Of a DNA stretch of 64,000 bases, positions 53,406 to 63,085 are shown in pieces. Under the pieces are notes generated by a model. The model made no database searches and was not told where the DNA came from. It saw nothing but the letters and a program-made list of their open reading frames with translations. The stretch's first letter is position 1; the number at the start of each line of letters is the position of its first letter. The stretch is from Paraburkholderia caballeronis. Its GTDB lineage: Bacteria; Pseudomonadota; Gammaproteobacteria; Burkholderiales; Burkholderiaceae. Where the stretch lies: the NCBI RefSeq assembly GCF_900104845.1, contig NZ_FNSR01000003.1:1024779-1088778 (forward strand). Direction: 5' to 3'. The position numbers were made by a program, and so were the translations under genes.

Positions 53406-54869
53406 TCAGTGAACCAGCTGCGCGCCTTCCATTTGCTTGCGCTCCTGTGCGAGAAGTGCGAGCGCTTCTTCGGACGTGACCCGCACGGGCGGCGTCACGA
53501 GACTGACGACTACGCCGGCCGCGAACGCGGCGACGACCGAAGGAATGCAGGGATTGCCCCAGAAGCTGCTCCACGACGGCACCGCCATCACCGCGAGCGA
53601 CGTGCCGGACGCGCTGACGAGCGTCGCGAGCGCGCCCTGCCACGTGAAGCGCGGCCAGAAGCGGCCGAGCACGCCGCATGCGAAGAGGCCCGACAGCACG
53701 GTCGCGATCATCTTCGTGATGTAGCTGATGATGTCGCTCGACGGCAGCGCGAGCAGCAACGCGACGCCGATCACCGCGACGAGCGCGATCCGCGAATGCG
53801 CGACGGCCTTGCGCGGGTCCGGCTGGCGGCGGGTCAGCATCGAGCGGATGTCGACGAGCAGGATCGACACGGCGGCCACCGAATCGGCGCTCGACGTGGA
53901 CAGCGTGGACGACATGCCGGCCGTCAGCACGATCAGGCCGAGCCACACCGGCAGCACCTGCGACGCGAGGAACGGGAACGCGAAGTCGGCGTTCGGCAGC
54001 TTCGGATCGAGCGCGTGCGCGGCCATGCCGATCACTGCGGGCAGCAGCGAGAAGAACAGGTACAGCACGCCGGAGATCAGGAACGAGCGGCGCACCGTGC
54101 CCGCGTCGCGGCCCGCGTAGATCCGCTGGCGATACGACGGCGTCGCGAGCACGCCGACCGCGACGACGACGGACAGCGACAGCGCGTGCAGCGGCCCGAT
54201 CTTGTCGAGCGCGAGGAACGTCACGGCGGCCGGGTCCATCTGCGCCTGGATGTGGCCGAGACCGCCCGCGAGCGTGACCGAGAAGAACGCGATCAGCACG
54301 AAGCCGATGAACAGCACGATCGCCTGCAGCGTGTCGGTCCACACCATCGCGGTATAGCCGCCGATCACGACGTACGCGGCGAAACCCGCGGCGATCAGCA
54401 CCTTCGCGAGCGTCAGGTCGATGTGCGCGATCCACGCGAGATAGAGGCCGCCGCCGAGAATGTGCGAGCCGAGCCAGCCGAGCGACGCGATCAGCATCAG
54501 CACCGCGGACACGTTCTTCACGATGCGATTCGCGCCGACGTAATACGACAGTTCCTCGCTCATCGTCATGAACTGGAACTTGCGGATCGGCGCGAACATC
54601 CACGCGAGCAGCAGGATGCCGACCGCGCCGCCGAGCCCGTAGAGCACGCCGGCCCAGCCGTTTTTGTACGCGAAGCCGACCGCGCCGATGCTCGAACCGG
54701 TGCCGACCATGGTCGCGACGGTGCTGCCGAGCGTGAGGAACAGCGGAAATGAGCGGCCGCCCAGCAGGAACTCGACGCCGGACTTCTGCCGGCGGCTGAG
54801 AATCGCGCTGATGACGACCATCAGTACGACGTAAGAAATGAATCCTGTCAGGAAGATTTCGTTTTTCAT
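53406..54869 (-). CDS. Sodium:solute symporter (SSS family)
   Basis: The 487-aa protein has about 13 membrane segments and SSS-family motifs: FLLGGRSFPLFLTLGSTVATMVGTGS in two parts near residues 35-60, GGYTAMVWTDTLQA near 170-185, and LTAGMSSTLSTSSADSVAA near 320-340. It imports a small organic solute with Na+. The substrate is not evident. The ATG at 54869 is chosen over an in-frame GTG two codons upstream. It is followed by a porin. Confidence 0.92.
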   Translation of the reverse strand: MKNEIFLTGFISYVVLMVVISAILSRRQKSGVEFLLGGRSFPLFLTLGSTVATMVGTGSSIGAVGFAYKNGWAGVLYGLGGAVGILLLAWMFAPIRKFQFMTMSEELSYYVGANRIVKNVSAVLMLIASLGWLGSHILGGGLYLAWIAHIDLTLAKVLIAAGFAAYVVIGGYTAMVWTDTLQAIVLFIGFVLIAFFSVTLAGGLGHIQAQMDPAAVTFLALDKIGPLHALSLSVVVAVGVLATPSYRQRIYAGRDAGTVRRSFLISGVLYLFFSLLPAVIGMAAHALDPKLPNADFAFPFLASQVLPVWLGLIVLTAGMSSTLSTSSADSVAAVSILLVDIRSMLTRRQPDPRKAVAHSRIALVAVIGVALLLALPSSDIISYITKMIATVLSGLFACGVLGRFWPRFTWQGALATLVSASGTSLAVMAVPSWSSFWGNPCIPSVVAAFAAGVVVSLVTPPVRVTSEEALALLAQERKQMEGAQLVH

Positions 54870-55364
54870 GGTCACTCTGATAGCAGGACTAAAGGGACGC
54901 CTTGCTCCCGTCGCAAGCGGTCGGCGATGGCGCGTGGTTTTCGGATCGGGGAAACGGACGGCCCGCGGACAACGTGCATCCGGCAGGCGTGCGCCGACAC
55001 GGGCCGCATTGCGCCCGCCTGCGCTCTCTTCGCCACCCCGTATTACTTAATTACGTATCAAATAACTTAATTATGAATTAGTCTAGGGACGGTCAGATGG
55101 GGCGTCAAGGGCGTCAAAATTAATCGGCGGCCCCCGCAGAAGGCTTGGCGTGCGGGTGTGCGCGCATCGAAAGCGAAGGGAAAAAACGACGTGAAAACGC
55201 CGCGCGCCTGTTCAGGCGCGGCGCACGGCGAGATGGACGAAGGGGAGAGAAGGAATCCGGAGCGCGCGGGCTAAACGACGCCGCATACGCCGTATAGGCG
55301 GGTAAACGTTAATGAACGACTGTTGCGCGCAGCGCGAATTCGCAACAGAGGGGCTTGCGCCGGG
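54870..55364. promoter_or_regulatory. Intergenic region with 20-bp-spaced ACTTAATTA repeats upstream of the symporter
   Basis: No gene is evident. ACTTAATTA occurs at 55045-55053 and again at 55065-55073, exactly 20 bp apart (two helical turns), inside a short AT-rich island. The symporter/porin operon starts about 175 bp to the left on the minus strand. This is a likely promoter/operator. The 3' end of the dehydratase gene lies at 55365. Confidence 0.5.
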
Positions 55365-57518
55365 TCACTGCGCCGGCGGCTGCGGACTGTTGGCCGGATT
55401 CGTGTCGAATTTCGTGACGGCCGTGATGCCTTCGGGCTCGACCAGTTTGCGCAACTCCGCTTCGAGCGCGTCGGCGACATCGCGCGGATAGACCTGCTCG
55501 CCGCCGACATACACCGTGAACGACCGCAGATAACGCGCCTGCTTGTCCGGGTTCCCGATCGTCGCGCGCGTCCACCGGTAAAGCGGATAACCGTCCGGCC
55601 CGTTTTGTTCCGCTTCGCGCACGTAACCGGCGAACGCATCGAGCTGGCAGACCAGCGTCGCGCGAAACCGGCGCAGCACGTCGCCGAGCGGCGGATGAAC
55701 GCTGGCCGCGTGGTCGCCGCGCAGCGCGCCCGCGAGCGCCTCCGATACGGTGAGCCGCAACTGGTACCGCCAAGCTTCGTCCTCCGGTTCGCGAGGCACG
55801 GTTGCGACCACGCGCGGCGCCTTCAGGAAATCGAAATCGCAGCCCTCGTCGGCCTGCGTGATCGTCGCGAGAAACAGCTTGCGATAACCGCGCGCATCGG
55901 GGTCCTCGACACGCGGCGGCAGCGCGGCCACGCGCGCCGCGATCTCGTCCGCGCCGACCAGCAGGTCGAGCGAGCGCCGCGCGACGCTCAAGCGAATCCG
56001 GTCGCCGTCGCGCACGATCGCGAGCGGCCCGCCGATCGCCGCCTCCGGCGTCACGTGCAGCACGATCGTGCCGGCCGCGGTGCCGCTCATGCGGCCGTCC
56101 GAGATCCGCACCATGTCCTTCACCCCCTGCCGCGCGAGCTTGCGCGGAACCGGAATGTAGCCCGCCTCCGGCATCCCCGGCGCGCCGACCGGGCCGATCC
56201 GCTTCAACACCAGCACGTCGTCCGCGCGCACGTCGAGGTCGGGGTCGTCGATCCGGCGCGCGAGATCCTCCGCGTCCTCGAACACGACCGCGCGCCCCTC
56301 GTGCTCCATCAGCGCCGCGCTCGCGGCCGACTGCTTGACGATCGCGCCGCCCGGCGCGAGATTGCCGCGCAGCACTGCGAGCCCGCCCTGCGGATAGATC
56401 GGCCGCGCGAGCGGCCGCACGACGTCCTGCCCGAACGGCGCCGGCGCGGCGTCCAGTTCCTCGCCGAGCGTGCGGCCGGTGACGGTCAACGCATCCAGAT
56501 GCAGCAGCGGCTTCAGCTCGCGCATCACGACCGCGAGACCGCCCGCGCGATGCAGGTCCTCCATGTAGTGCTGGCCCGACGGCTTCAGATCGACGAGCAC
56601 CGGCGTGTCGCGCGCGATCCGGTCCAGCGCGTCGAGGTCGATGCGGATGCCGAGCCGCCCCGCGATCGCGGTCAGATGGATGAGCCCGTTGGTCGAGCCG
56701 CCGATCGCGAGCAGCACGCGCAGCGCGTTTTCGATCGCGTGCGGCGTGAGGATCCTGGCGGGCGTCAGTTGCGCGCCGATCATCGCGACCGCCTGCGCGC
56801 CGGTGCGCTCCGCGATACGGATGCGATCCGCGCTGACCGCCGGCGGCGACGCGCCGCCCGGCAGCATGATGCCCAGCGCCTCCGCGATGCACGCCATCGT
56901 GCTCGCGGTTCCCATCACCGAGCAGGTGCCGACCGTCGGCACGAGCCGGTCGTTCACGGCGTCGATCTCCTCGGCGTCGATCTGGTCGCCGCGAAAACTC
57001 GCCCAGAAGCGCCGGCAATCGGTGCACGCGCCGACCCGCTCGCCGCGATGCGAGCCGGTCAGCATCGCGCCGGTCACGAGCTGGATCGCCGGCACGCCGG
57101 CCGCGGCCGCGCCCATCAGTTGCGCGGGCACCGTCTTGTCGCAGCCGCCGATCAGCACGACTGCGTCCATCGGCTGCGCGCGGATCATCTCCTCGGTATC
57201 CATCGACATCAGGTTGCGCAGGTACATGCTGGTCGGGTGCGAGAAACTCTCCGCGATCGAGATCGTCGGGAACTCGACCGGCAGGCCGCCCGCGAGCATC
57301 ACGCCGCGCCGGATCGCGTCGATCAGTTGCGGCGCGTTGCCATGGCACGGGTTGTACGCGCTGCCCGTATTCGCGATCGCGACGATCGGGCGCGACAGCG
57401 CGTCGTCGGTGTAACCCGCGCCCTTGATGAACGCCTTGCGCAGAAACAGCGAGAAGCCTTCGTCGCCGTAATTCGTCAGCCCCTGGCGCAGGCCCGTGCG
57501 GTTCGAACCGTTCGGCAT
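55365..57518 (-). CDS. Sugar-acid dehydratase, IlvD/Edd family, with C-terminal extension
   Basis: The 717-aa product has the IlvD/Edd dehydratase core (about 1-570) with Fe-S ligands Cys58 (YNPCHGN), Cys126 (GGCDKTVPAQ, with the adjacent Lys128) and Cys199 (GTCSVMGTASTM). The GTCSVMGTAS form is seen in aldonic-acid dehydratases rather than in IlvD. About 150 extra residues (from near 565) follow the core, with YPLYRWTRATIGNPDKQARY and FTVYVGGEQVY blocks; I do not recognise this domain. Placement near the symporter and PLP enzyme suggests sugar-acid catabolism. Confidence 0.85.
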   Translation of the reverse strand: MPNGSNRTGLRQGLTNYGDEGFSLFLRKAFIKGAGYTDDALSRPIVAIANTGSAYNPCHGNAPQLIDAIRRGVMLAGGLPVEFPTISIAESFSHPTSMYLRNLMSMDTEEMIRAQPMDAVVLIGGCDKTVPAQLMGAAAAGVPAIQLVTGAMLTGSHRGERVGACTDCRRFWASFRGDQIDAEEIDAVNDRLVPTVGTCSVMGTASTMACIAEALGIMLPGGASPPAVSADRIRIAERTGAQAVAMIGAQLTPARILTPHAIENALRVLLAIGGSTNGLIHLTAIAGRLGIRIDLDALDRIARDTPVLVDLKPSGQHYMEDLHRAGGLAVVMRELKPLLHLDALTVTGRTLGEELDAAPAPFGQDVVRPLARPIYPQGGLAVLRGNLAPGGAIVKQSAASAALMEHEGRAVVFEDAEDLARRIDDPDLDVRADDVLVLKRIGPVGAPGMPEAGYIPVPRKLARQGVKDMVRISDGRMSGTAAGTIVLHVTPEAAIGGPLAIVRDGDRIRLSVARRSLDLLVGADEIAARVAALPPRVEDPDARGYRKLFLATITQADEGCDFDFLKAPRVVATVPREPEDEAWRYQLRLTVSEALAGALRGDHAASVHPPLGDVLRRFRATLVCQLDAFAGYVREAEQNGPDGYPLYRWTRATIGNPDKQARYLRSFTVYVGGEQVYPRDVADALEAELRKLVEPEGITAVTKFDTNPANSPQPPAQ

Positions 57519-58207
57519 CGGGTGCCTCCTGATCGGTCGTCGGTGGGTGGTCCGGAAATTCTAACCGTTGCGGCGAACGGCGTTTTCCGGCGCGTTCGCG
57601 TTTCAGCGGGACGCAAACGTTTTGTCGTTCGACGCTTTATCGTTTGCGCAGTCCGCATTTAATTCGCGCATTCGAATGACGTTGCAACGAACCTTGATAT
57701 CCGGTTACGGATGCGCGATTAACACCGTTCGCAAATGCCGTTTTAAATGCCGCGCGCCGCAATGCAACGAAATTGCGTATTGTCAATCTCCGTCGAAAAA
57801 CGAGATAAGCGGCGAATCGCAAATGCGAATCGTGAAGGTAGAGTAACGCCTGCTTTGGATAGCGCGTCGCCGTCACATATCGTTCGCGCGGATCGAACCG
57901 GATGCGCAGGACGTTGCGCCGACGCCGTTCGACGAACCGCCAGCCGCAGCCGTACGCAACGCAGCACCGCCAGAAAAGCACCGACCAGAAATGTGGGCCG
58001 GGCTCGCGTGAATGCACGATGGACGCGAGCCGCGTATCGCCCGTTAAACGTATCCACTGAGAGCCGACGGCGCCGCACGCGCGGCGTCGGGCCATCGTGC
58101 CATCCGTAGTCGCCGGACCTCACTGCGCGTTCCGCTTTCGCGCTGCGCCCGCCGCCACCACGCGGCGGCCATGTCGCGAATCCAACGCCAGCCCGAACCT
58201 TCGAACC
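57519..58207. promoter_or_regulatory. Long intergenic region between dehydratase and Aer-type receptor
   Basis: No convincing gene lies here. An 8-bp inverted repeat, CGCAAACG at 57612-57619 and CGTTTGCG at 57641-57648, stands about 95-130 bp upstream of the dehydratase start and may be its operator. The part from 57650 to 57840 is AT-richer. A 152-codon minus-strand frame at 57637-58095 has an Arg-rich, low-complexity product and is not supported as coding. Confidence 0.45.
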
Positions 58208-59809
58208 ATGCGCAACAACGTGCCTGTTACCCAGCGCGAGTATCCGATCGCCGACGACACGACGCTGATGTCCGTCACCGACGTCAATGGCCGGATCGTC
58301 TACGCGAACGCCGCGTTCATCAAGACGAGCGGCTTCGACAAGAGCGAACTCATCGGCGCGCCGCACAACGTCGTGCGCCATCCCGACATGCCCGCCGAGG
58401 CGTTCGCCGACATGTGGGCGACGTTGCGCGCGGGCATTTCGTGGTCCGCCGTCGTGAAGAACCGGCGCAAGAACGGCGATCACTACTGGGTGCGCGCGAA
58501 CGCGACGCCCATCGTGCGCGACGGCGTGCCGGTCGGTTATCTGTCGGTGCGCACGCGGCCGGGCCGCGACGAGATCGACGCGGCCGCGCAGCTCTATCGG
58601 CGTTTCGTGGACGGACGCGCGACCGGCTTGCGCTTCCATCATGGCCTCGTCGTGCGCGGCGGACTGCTCGGCTGGACCGCCGTGTTCCGGACGATGCCGG
58701 TGCGCACCCGCATCCGTTACGCGCTCGCGGCAGTCGCCGCGTGCTGCATCGCGGCCGCGTATGCAGCCGGTCTGCGCGGCGCGCCGCTCGGCGCGTTCGC
58801 GGCGGCGGCCGCGCTGCTCGGCGGCGCGACGGCGAGCGTGCTCGAACGGCAGATCGCGCGGCCGCTCGAACAGATGCTGACCGCCGCGCTCGGCGTCGCG
58901 GCCGGCGAGCGCGGCGGCGAACTGCGGCTCGGCCGGGTCGACGAGATCGGCATGCTCGCGCGCGCGATCCAGCAGTCGGGGCTGAACCTGCACTCGCTCG
59001 TCGACGACGTCAGCGAGCAGATCGGCGGCCTGCAGACGACGAACGACGAGATGGTGCGCGACAACGTCGACCTGAGCCGGCGCAGCGAGGAAGCCGCGTC
59101 GAGCCTCGAACAGACCGCCGCGTCGATGCAGCAGATGACGTCGATCGTCGATCGCAACGCGCAGGCCGCGAATCGCGCGGGCGCGCTCGCCGGCTCGTCG
59201 AGCGACGCCGCCGCGCAGGGCCGCGCGTGCGTCGAACGGGTGGTCGGCATGATGAGCGGCATCACCGAGGCGAGCCGGCGGATCAACGAGATCATCGGCG
59301 TGATCGACTCGATTGCGTTTCAGACCAACATCCTCGCGCTCAACGCGGCCGTCGAGGCGGCCCGCGCGGGCAGCACCGGGCGCGGTTTCGCGGTGGTCGC
59401 GGGCGAGGTCCGCACGCTCGCGCAGAAGAGCGCGACGGCGGCGAGCGAGATCCGCCGGTTGATCGGCGACAGCGTGTGCCGCATCGACGACGGCAGCGAA
59501 GTGGTCGGCGCGGCCGGCCATGCGATGAATTCGATCGTGTCCGAAGTCGAGCGGGTCGGCGCGCTGATCGCGGAGATCGGCAGCGCGACGAAGGAGCAGG
59601 CGGATGGCATCGGCCAGATCAACACGGCCGTCGGCCAGCTCGACCAGATGACGCAGAAGAACGCCGCGCTCGTCGGGCAGTCGGCCGCGACGGCCGAGTC
59701 GCTGCGCGAGCGCACCGCGCATCTGCTGCACGCGGTCGCCGTGTTCGGGCGGCATGACACGCTCCGGTCCGCGGTTCAACCGTCATCGACGCCGCGCTCG
59801 CCGACATGA
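58208..59809 (+). CDS. Aer-type methyl-accepting chemotaxis protein (PAS sensor)
   Basis: The 533-aa receptor has an N-terminal PAS domain (about 10-120) with Aer-like [34 protein letters not shown] and [13 protein letters not shown], which in Aer holds FAD for redox/oxygen sensing. A membrane hairpin spans about 165-215, with no large periplasmic domain. The signalling domain carries the MCP hairpin tip [20 protein letters not shown]. The start at 58208 gives a standard Aer N-terminus; a longer in-frame reading to 58097 adds an unlikely leader. The stop overlaps the next gene's ATG. Confidence 0.92.
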   Translation: MRNNVPVTQREYPIADDTTLMSVTDVNGRIVYANAAFIKTSGFDKSELIGAPHNVVRHPDMPAEAFADMWATLRAGISWSAVVKNRRKNGDHYWVRANATPIVRDGVPVGYLSVRTRPGRDEIDAAAQLYRRFVDGRATGLRFHHGLVVRGGLLGWTAVFRTMPVRTRIRYALAAVAACCIAAAYAAGLRGAPLGAFAAAAALLGGATASVLERQIARPLEQMLTAALGVAAGERGGELRLGRVDEIGMLARAIQQSGLNLHSLVDDVSEQIGGLQTTNDEMVRDNVDLSRRSEEAASSLEQTAASMQQMTSIVDRNAQAANRAGALAGSSSDAAAQGRACVERVVGMMSGITEASRRINEIIGVIDSIAFQTNILALNAAVEAARAGSTGRGFAVVAGEVRTLAQKSATAASEIRRLIGDSVCRIDDGSEVVGAAGHAMNSIVSEVERVGALIAEIGSATKEQADGIGQINTAVGQLDQMTQKNAALVGQSAATAESLRERTAHLLHAVAVFGRHDTLRSAVQPSSTPRSPT

Positions 59810-62800
59810 GCCCGCACACGGACACGCTCGCCCGCAGCGTGCTGGCGCTCGACCAGCGGGTGCTGCGCGCGGAATGCTTCGACGCGCTGGCCGACGCGCT
59901 CGTGCACTGGGCGATGGAGGCGGGCGCGGACGGCGCGTATGTCGGCAGGCCGACGCCGAAGGGCGGTTGCTGCCGGGACCGGCCGGCGACGAACGGACGC
60001 GTGCGTATGCACAGCGGCACCGCGTTTCGATCCGGCAAACGGAACCCGAAGGACAGGGGCCGGCCGGCGACGCGTGGCGCACCCGGCAGGTGCGGATCGC
60101 CGCGCTGTCCGTCGAACAGGACAACGACGCGGACGACGGCACGCCCGACGCAACCCGCTGGCGCACCTGCGCGGCCGTGCCGTTGACATACGACGGCCAC
60201 GACGGCGGTCTGCTGTGCCTGTTCGCGCGCGAGACCGACCGTTTCGCGTCGCCCGACTGGACGCTCGCGCTCGACCACGTCGCGCTGATCGCCGGCGTCG
60301 CGCTCGACCGGCTGCGCCTCGGCGCCGAACAGAACCGTCTGCGCGAACTGGCGCTGCACGATCCGCTGACCGCCTGCCGAACATGACGGCGCTCGCGCAT
60401 CACGTCGAGCATGCGTCGGCGCGCAGCGCGCGCTCGAACGTGCCGCTCGTGATCGGCGTGCTCGACCTCGACCGCTTCAAGCCGGTCAACGACCTGTTCG
60501 GCCACGACGCGGGCGACCACGTGCTGCGCGAGGTCGCCGTGCGGTTGCAGGCGGATTGCGCGCGAGCGACTTCGTCGCGCGCCTCGCCGGCGACGAGTTC
60601 GTGCTGGTGCTCGAAGGCGCGCGCGATCCGGTGCAGGCGTTGCGGCCGCTGTTCGACCGGCTGTACGAGCGGCTCACGCAGCCGTTCGACATCGGGCACA
60701 CCGCGTGGCAATGCGGCGCGACGCTCGGGCTCGCGCTGTGGCCGAACGCGCCGGAGACGACGCTCGCGGACGTGCTGTCCGAAGCGGACCGCGCGCTGCG
60801 CGAAAGCAAGGCGCAGCGGGACCAGCGCGAGCACTGGTGGCGCTGGGCGTTGCAGGCGCCCGCGCCGCTGCCCGCGCTCGCGCGCGACGCCGATCCGTCG
60901 GGGTTGTACAGCCCTCACCTGCCGCAACTGGCGTCGCTGTCCGCCGCGTTGCAGCGCGACGCCGGAAGCATCGTCAACGAGTTTCTACGAGCGCCTGACG
61001 CGGCTGCCGAAGTCGTCCGTGATCCTCGAATCGCTGACCGACTTCGAGCTTCAGCACCTGAAGGCGCAGCAGATCCAGAACCTGTTCGTGCTCGCGGACC
61101 CGGGCCTGGCCGAAGCCGATCATCGCGCGATGGCGATGCGCGTCGGCCGCATTCACGCGATGGTCGGGCTGGAGCGCGAGGAACTGGTGCGCAGCCGTGG
61201 CCTGCTCGCGGCCGCCGTCTACGCGCGGCTCGGCGGCGAGCGCGACAGCGGCGCGCTCCAGGTGCTGAGCCGCCGCCTGAACCGTGATCTCGCGTGGCAG
61301 ACCGAAGCGTACGAACGGCTGCAGGACGAGCGCCAGCAGGTGCTGTTGAGCATCGCGCGGCTCGCGGGCACGACCGAGAACTACCCGGACCTGATCAACC
61401 GCGTCGTCGAGATTCTCGGCACCTGCGACGAGGTCGCCGGCTGCTCGATCGGCCGTCCCGACCGCGACGGCCTGTTCCGCGTCGAGGCCGCGTCGGGCCG
61501 CATTCTGGAGAAGCATCCGCGCCAGCCCGGCCCCGGCGCGGCCGGCGCGCACGACGGCATCCGGGTCGCGGACCTCGCGTGGCGGAGCGGCGCGAGCGAA
61601 CGCTGCATCAACATCGGCACCGATCCGCGCATGACGTCATGGCAGGCGGTCGCGAAACGCGAAGGACTGTGCTCCAGCGTCGCGATTCCGGTCTGCCAGC
61701 CCGGCCACCCGCCGCTCGCGATCCTGACGCTGCACAGCGCATTTCCGGGCGGTTATTCGTCGGCCGAGCAGATCGCGTTCACCGACCTGCTGCAAACGCT
61801 GCTCGCGTTCGCGATGGGGCGCATCGCGAACCTTCAGGGGCCGACGCACACGATCCCGCAGGCGACGCGGCAACGCTGGGCCGCGCTGCTCCGCTCCGAC
61901 GCATTGCAGATGCACTGCCAGCCGATCATGGACCTGCGGACCGGCAACGTGACGAAGGTCGAGATGCTCGCGCGCCTGTTCGACGGCTCGCGCCTCCTGA
62001 TGCCGAACGAGTTCCTGCCCGCGCTGACGTCCGACGACTTTTTCGAACTGTACGTGCGCGGGCTCGGCCAGGCGCTCGTGTACCGGAGGCAGTGGCTGGA
62101 CAGCGGCGTCGCGCTGAACGTGTCGCTGAACCTGCCGTCGAGCGCGCTCGGCGACATTCGCTACTTCGACGCGACCCGGCGCGGGCTCGCGACACACGAC
62201 TGTCCGCCCGCTGCGCTGACGCTCGAAATCCTCGAAACCGACGCGCTGCCGCCCGACGTCGACGTGCCGGCGGAACTGGCGCGGTTTCGCGCGCTCGGCG
62301 TCGTGCTCGCGGAGGACGATCTCGGCGCGGGGCACAGCAGCCTCGCGCGGCTGCGCGAGCTGCCGTTCGACTGGATCAAGATCGATCGCAGCATCGTGAA
62401 TCTCGCCGGCCGCAACCGGTCGAGCGTGCTGAACTTCATCTATCAGTTGACGCGGCTCGGCCATTCGCTCGGCAAGTCGGTGATCGTCGAGGGCGTCGAG
62501 GACGATGCGCTGCTCGAAGCGATCGCGATCCTGAAGGCCGATGCGGTGCAGGGCTACCGGATCGCGCGGCCGATGCCCGCGCGCCAGTTGCTCGACTGGC
62601 TCGCGAAACGTCCCGCGCCGCCCGACCCGGGCGCGCAGCCGCAAAGCGCGCTCGGCAAGCTCGCGCGGCTGCTGATCTGGGAAGAGCGGATCAACCTCGT
62701 GCTGAACGATGCGGGCGCGTTCGAGCGGCTCGCGGCGATCGTCCGGACCTCGGCCGCGACGCCGCCGGATGCCGAACCGGCGGCCGTGCCGCCGCCGTCG

Positions 62801-62992
62801 TTGTGCCATGCGTGTCCGCTGACGAAGTTCTTCGCGGACATCGAGGCCGCGCTACAGGACGACGAATCCGATTCGCTCGCGCAGCGCGCGCTGCTCGACG
62901 CGGCGCTGATCCACCGGCCGGGCAGCGCGGCTTACTGCCTGGCGCGGCAATGTCTGATCGCGACGCTCGGCGTCGGGGCCGACGCCGCGTAG
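59806..62992 (+). CDS. GAF-GGDEF-globin-GAF-EAL cyclic-di-GMP protein, with four frameshifts
   Basis: The reading frame is broken at about 59966, 60372, 60555 (each one base missing) and 60983 (one extra T). Repairing all four gives 1062 aa. Domains in order: GAF-like (1-185), GGDEF (190-350; AGDEF at the active site, [16 protein letters not shown] before it), a protoglobin-type sensor (about 390-480; [20 protein letters not shown] with a candidate haem His), a second GAF (about 530-680) and an EAL domain (about 690-950; EML in place of [27 protein letters not shown]). A Cys-containing tail (LCHACPL) follows. It likely makes or degrades c-di-GMP under oxygen control. Confidence 0.8.
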
Positions 62993-63085
62993 CGGATCGA
63001 TCCGTGGGAATGTCCTGGCGAGGCGGCGAGGCCGCCGGTCCGTTCTCCGGCAACCTCGCCCCGCCATTTCAGCGGGTCCGCCCGA

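Noticed and set aside
52204..54603. Single 799-codon porin reading extending through the symporter
   Set aside because: The porin has its own ATG at 53319 with a ribosome site and a signal peptide. The upstream part is the antiphase shadow of the symporter.
55323..57662. Plus-strand frame of 779 codons opposite the dehydratase
   Set aside because: The minus strand has all Fe-S ligands and family motifs. The plus-strand product is Arg-rich and lacks domain features.
57637..58095. Minus-strand 152-codon ORF in the dehydratase/Aer intergenic region
   Set aside because: The composition is Arg/Cys-rich without hydrophobic or domain patterns, there is no ribosome site, and the base composition looks non-coding.
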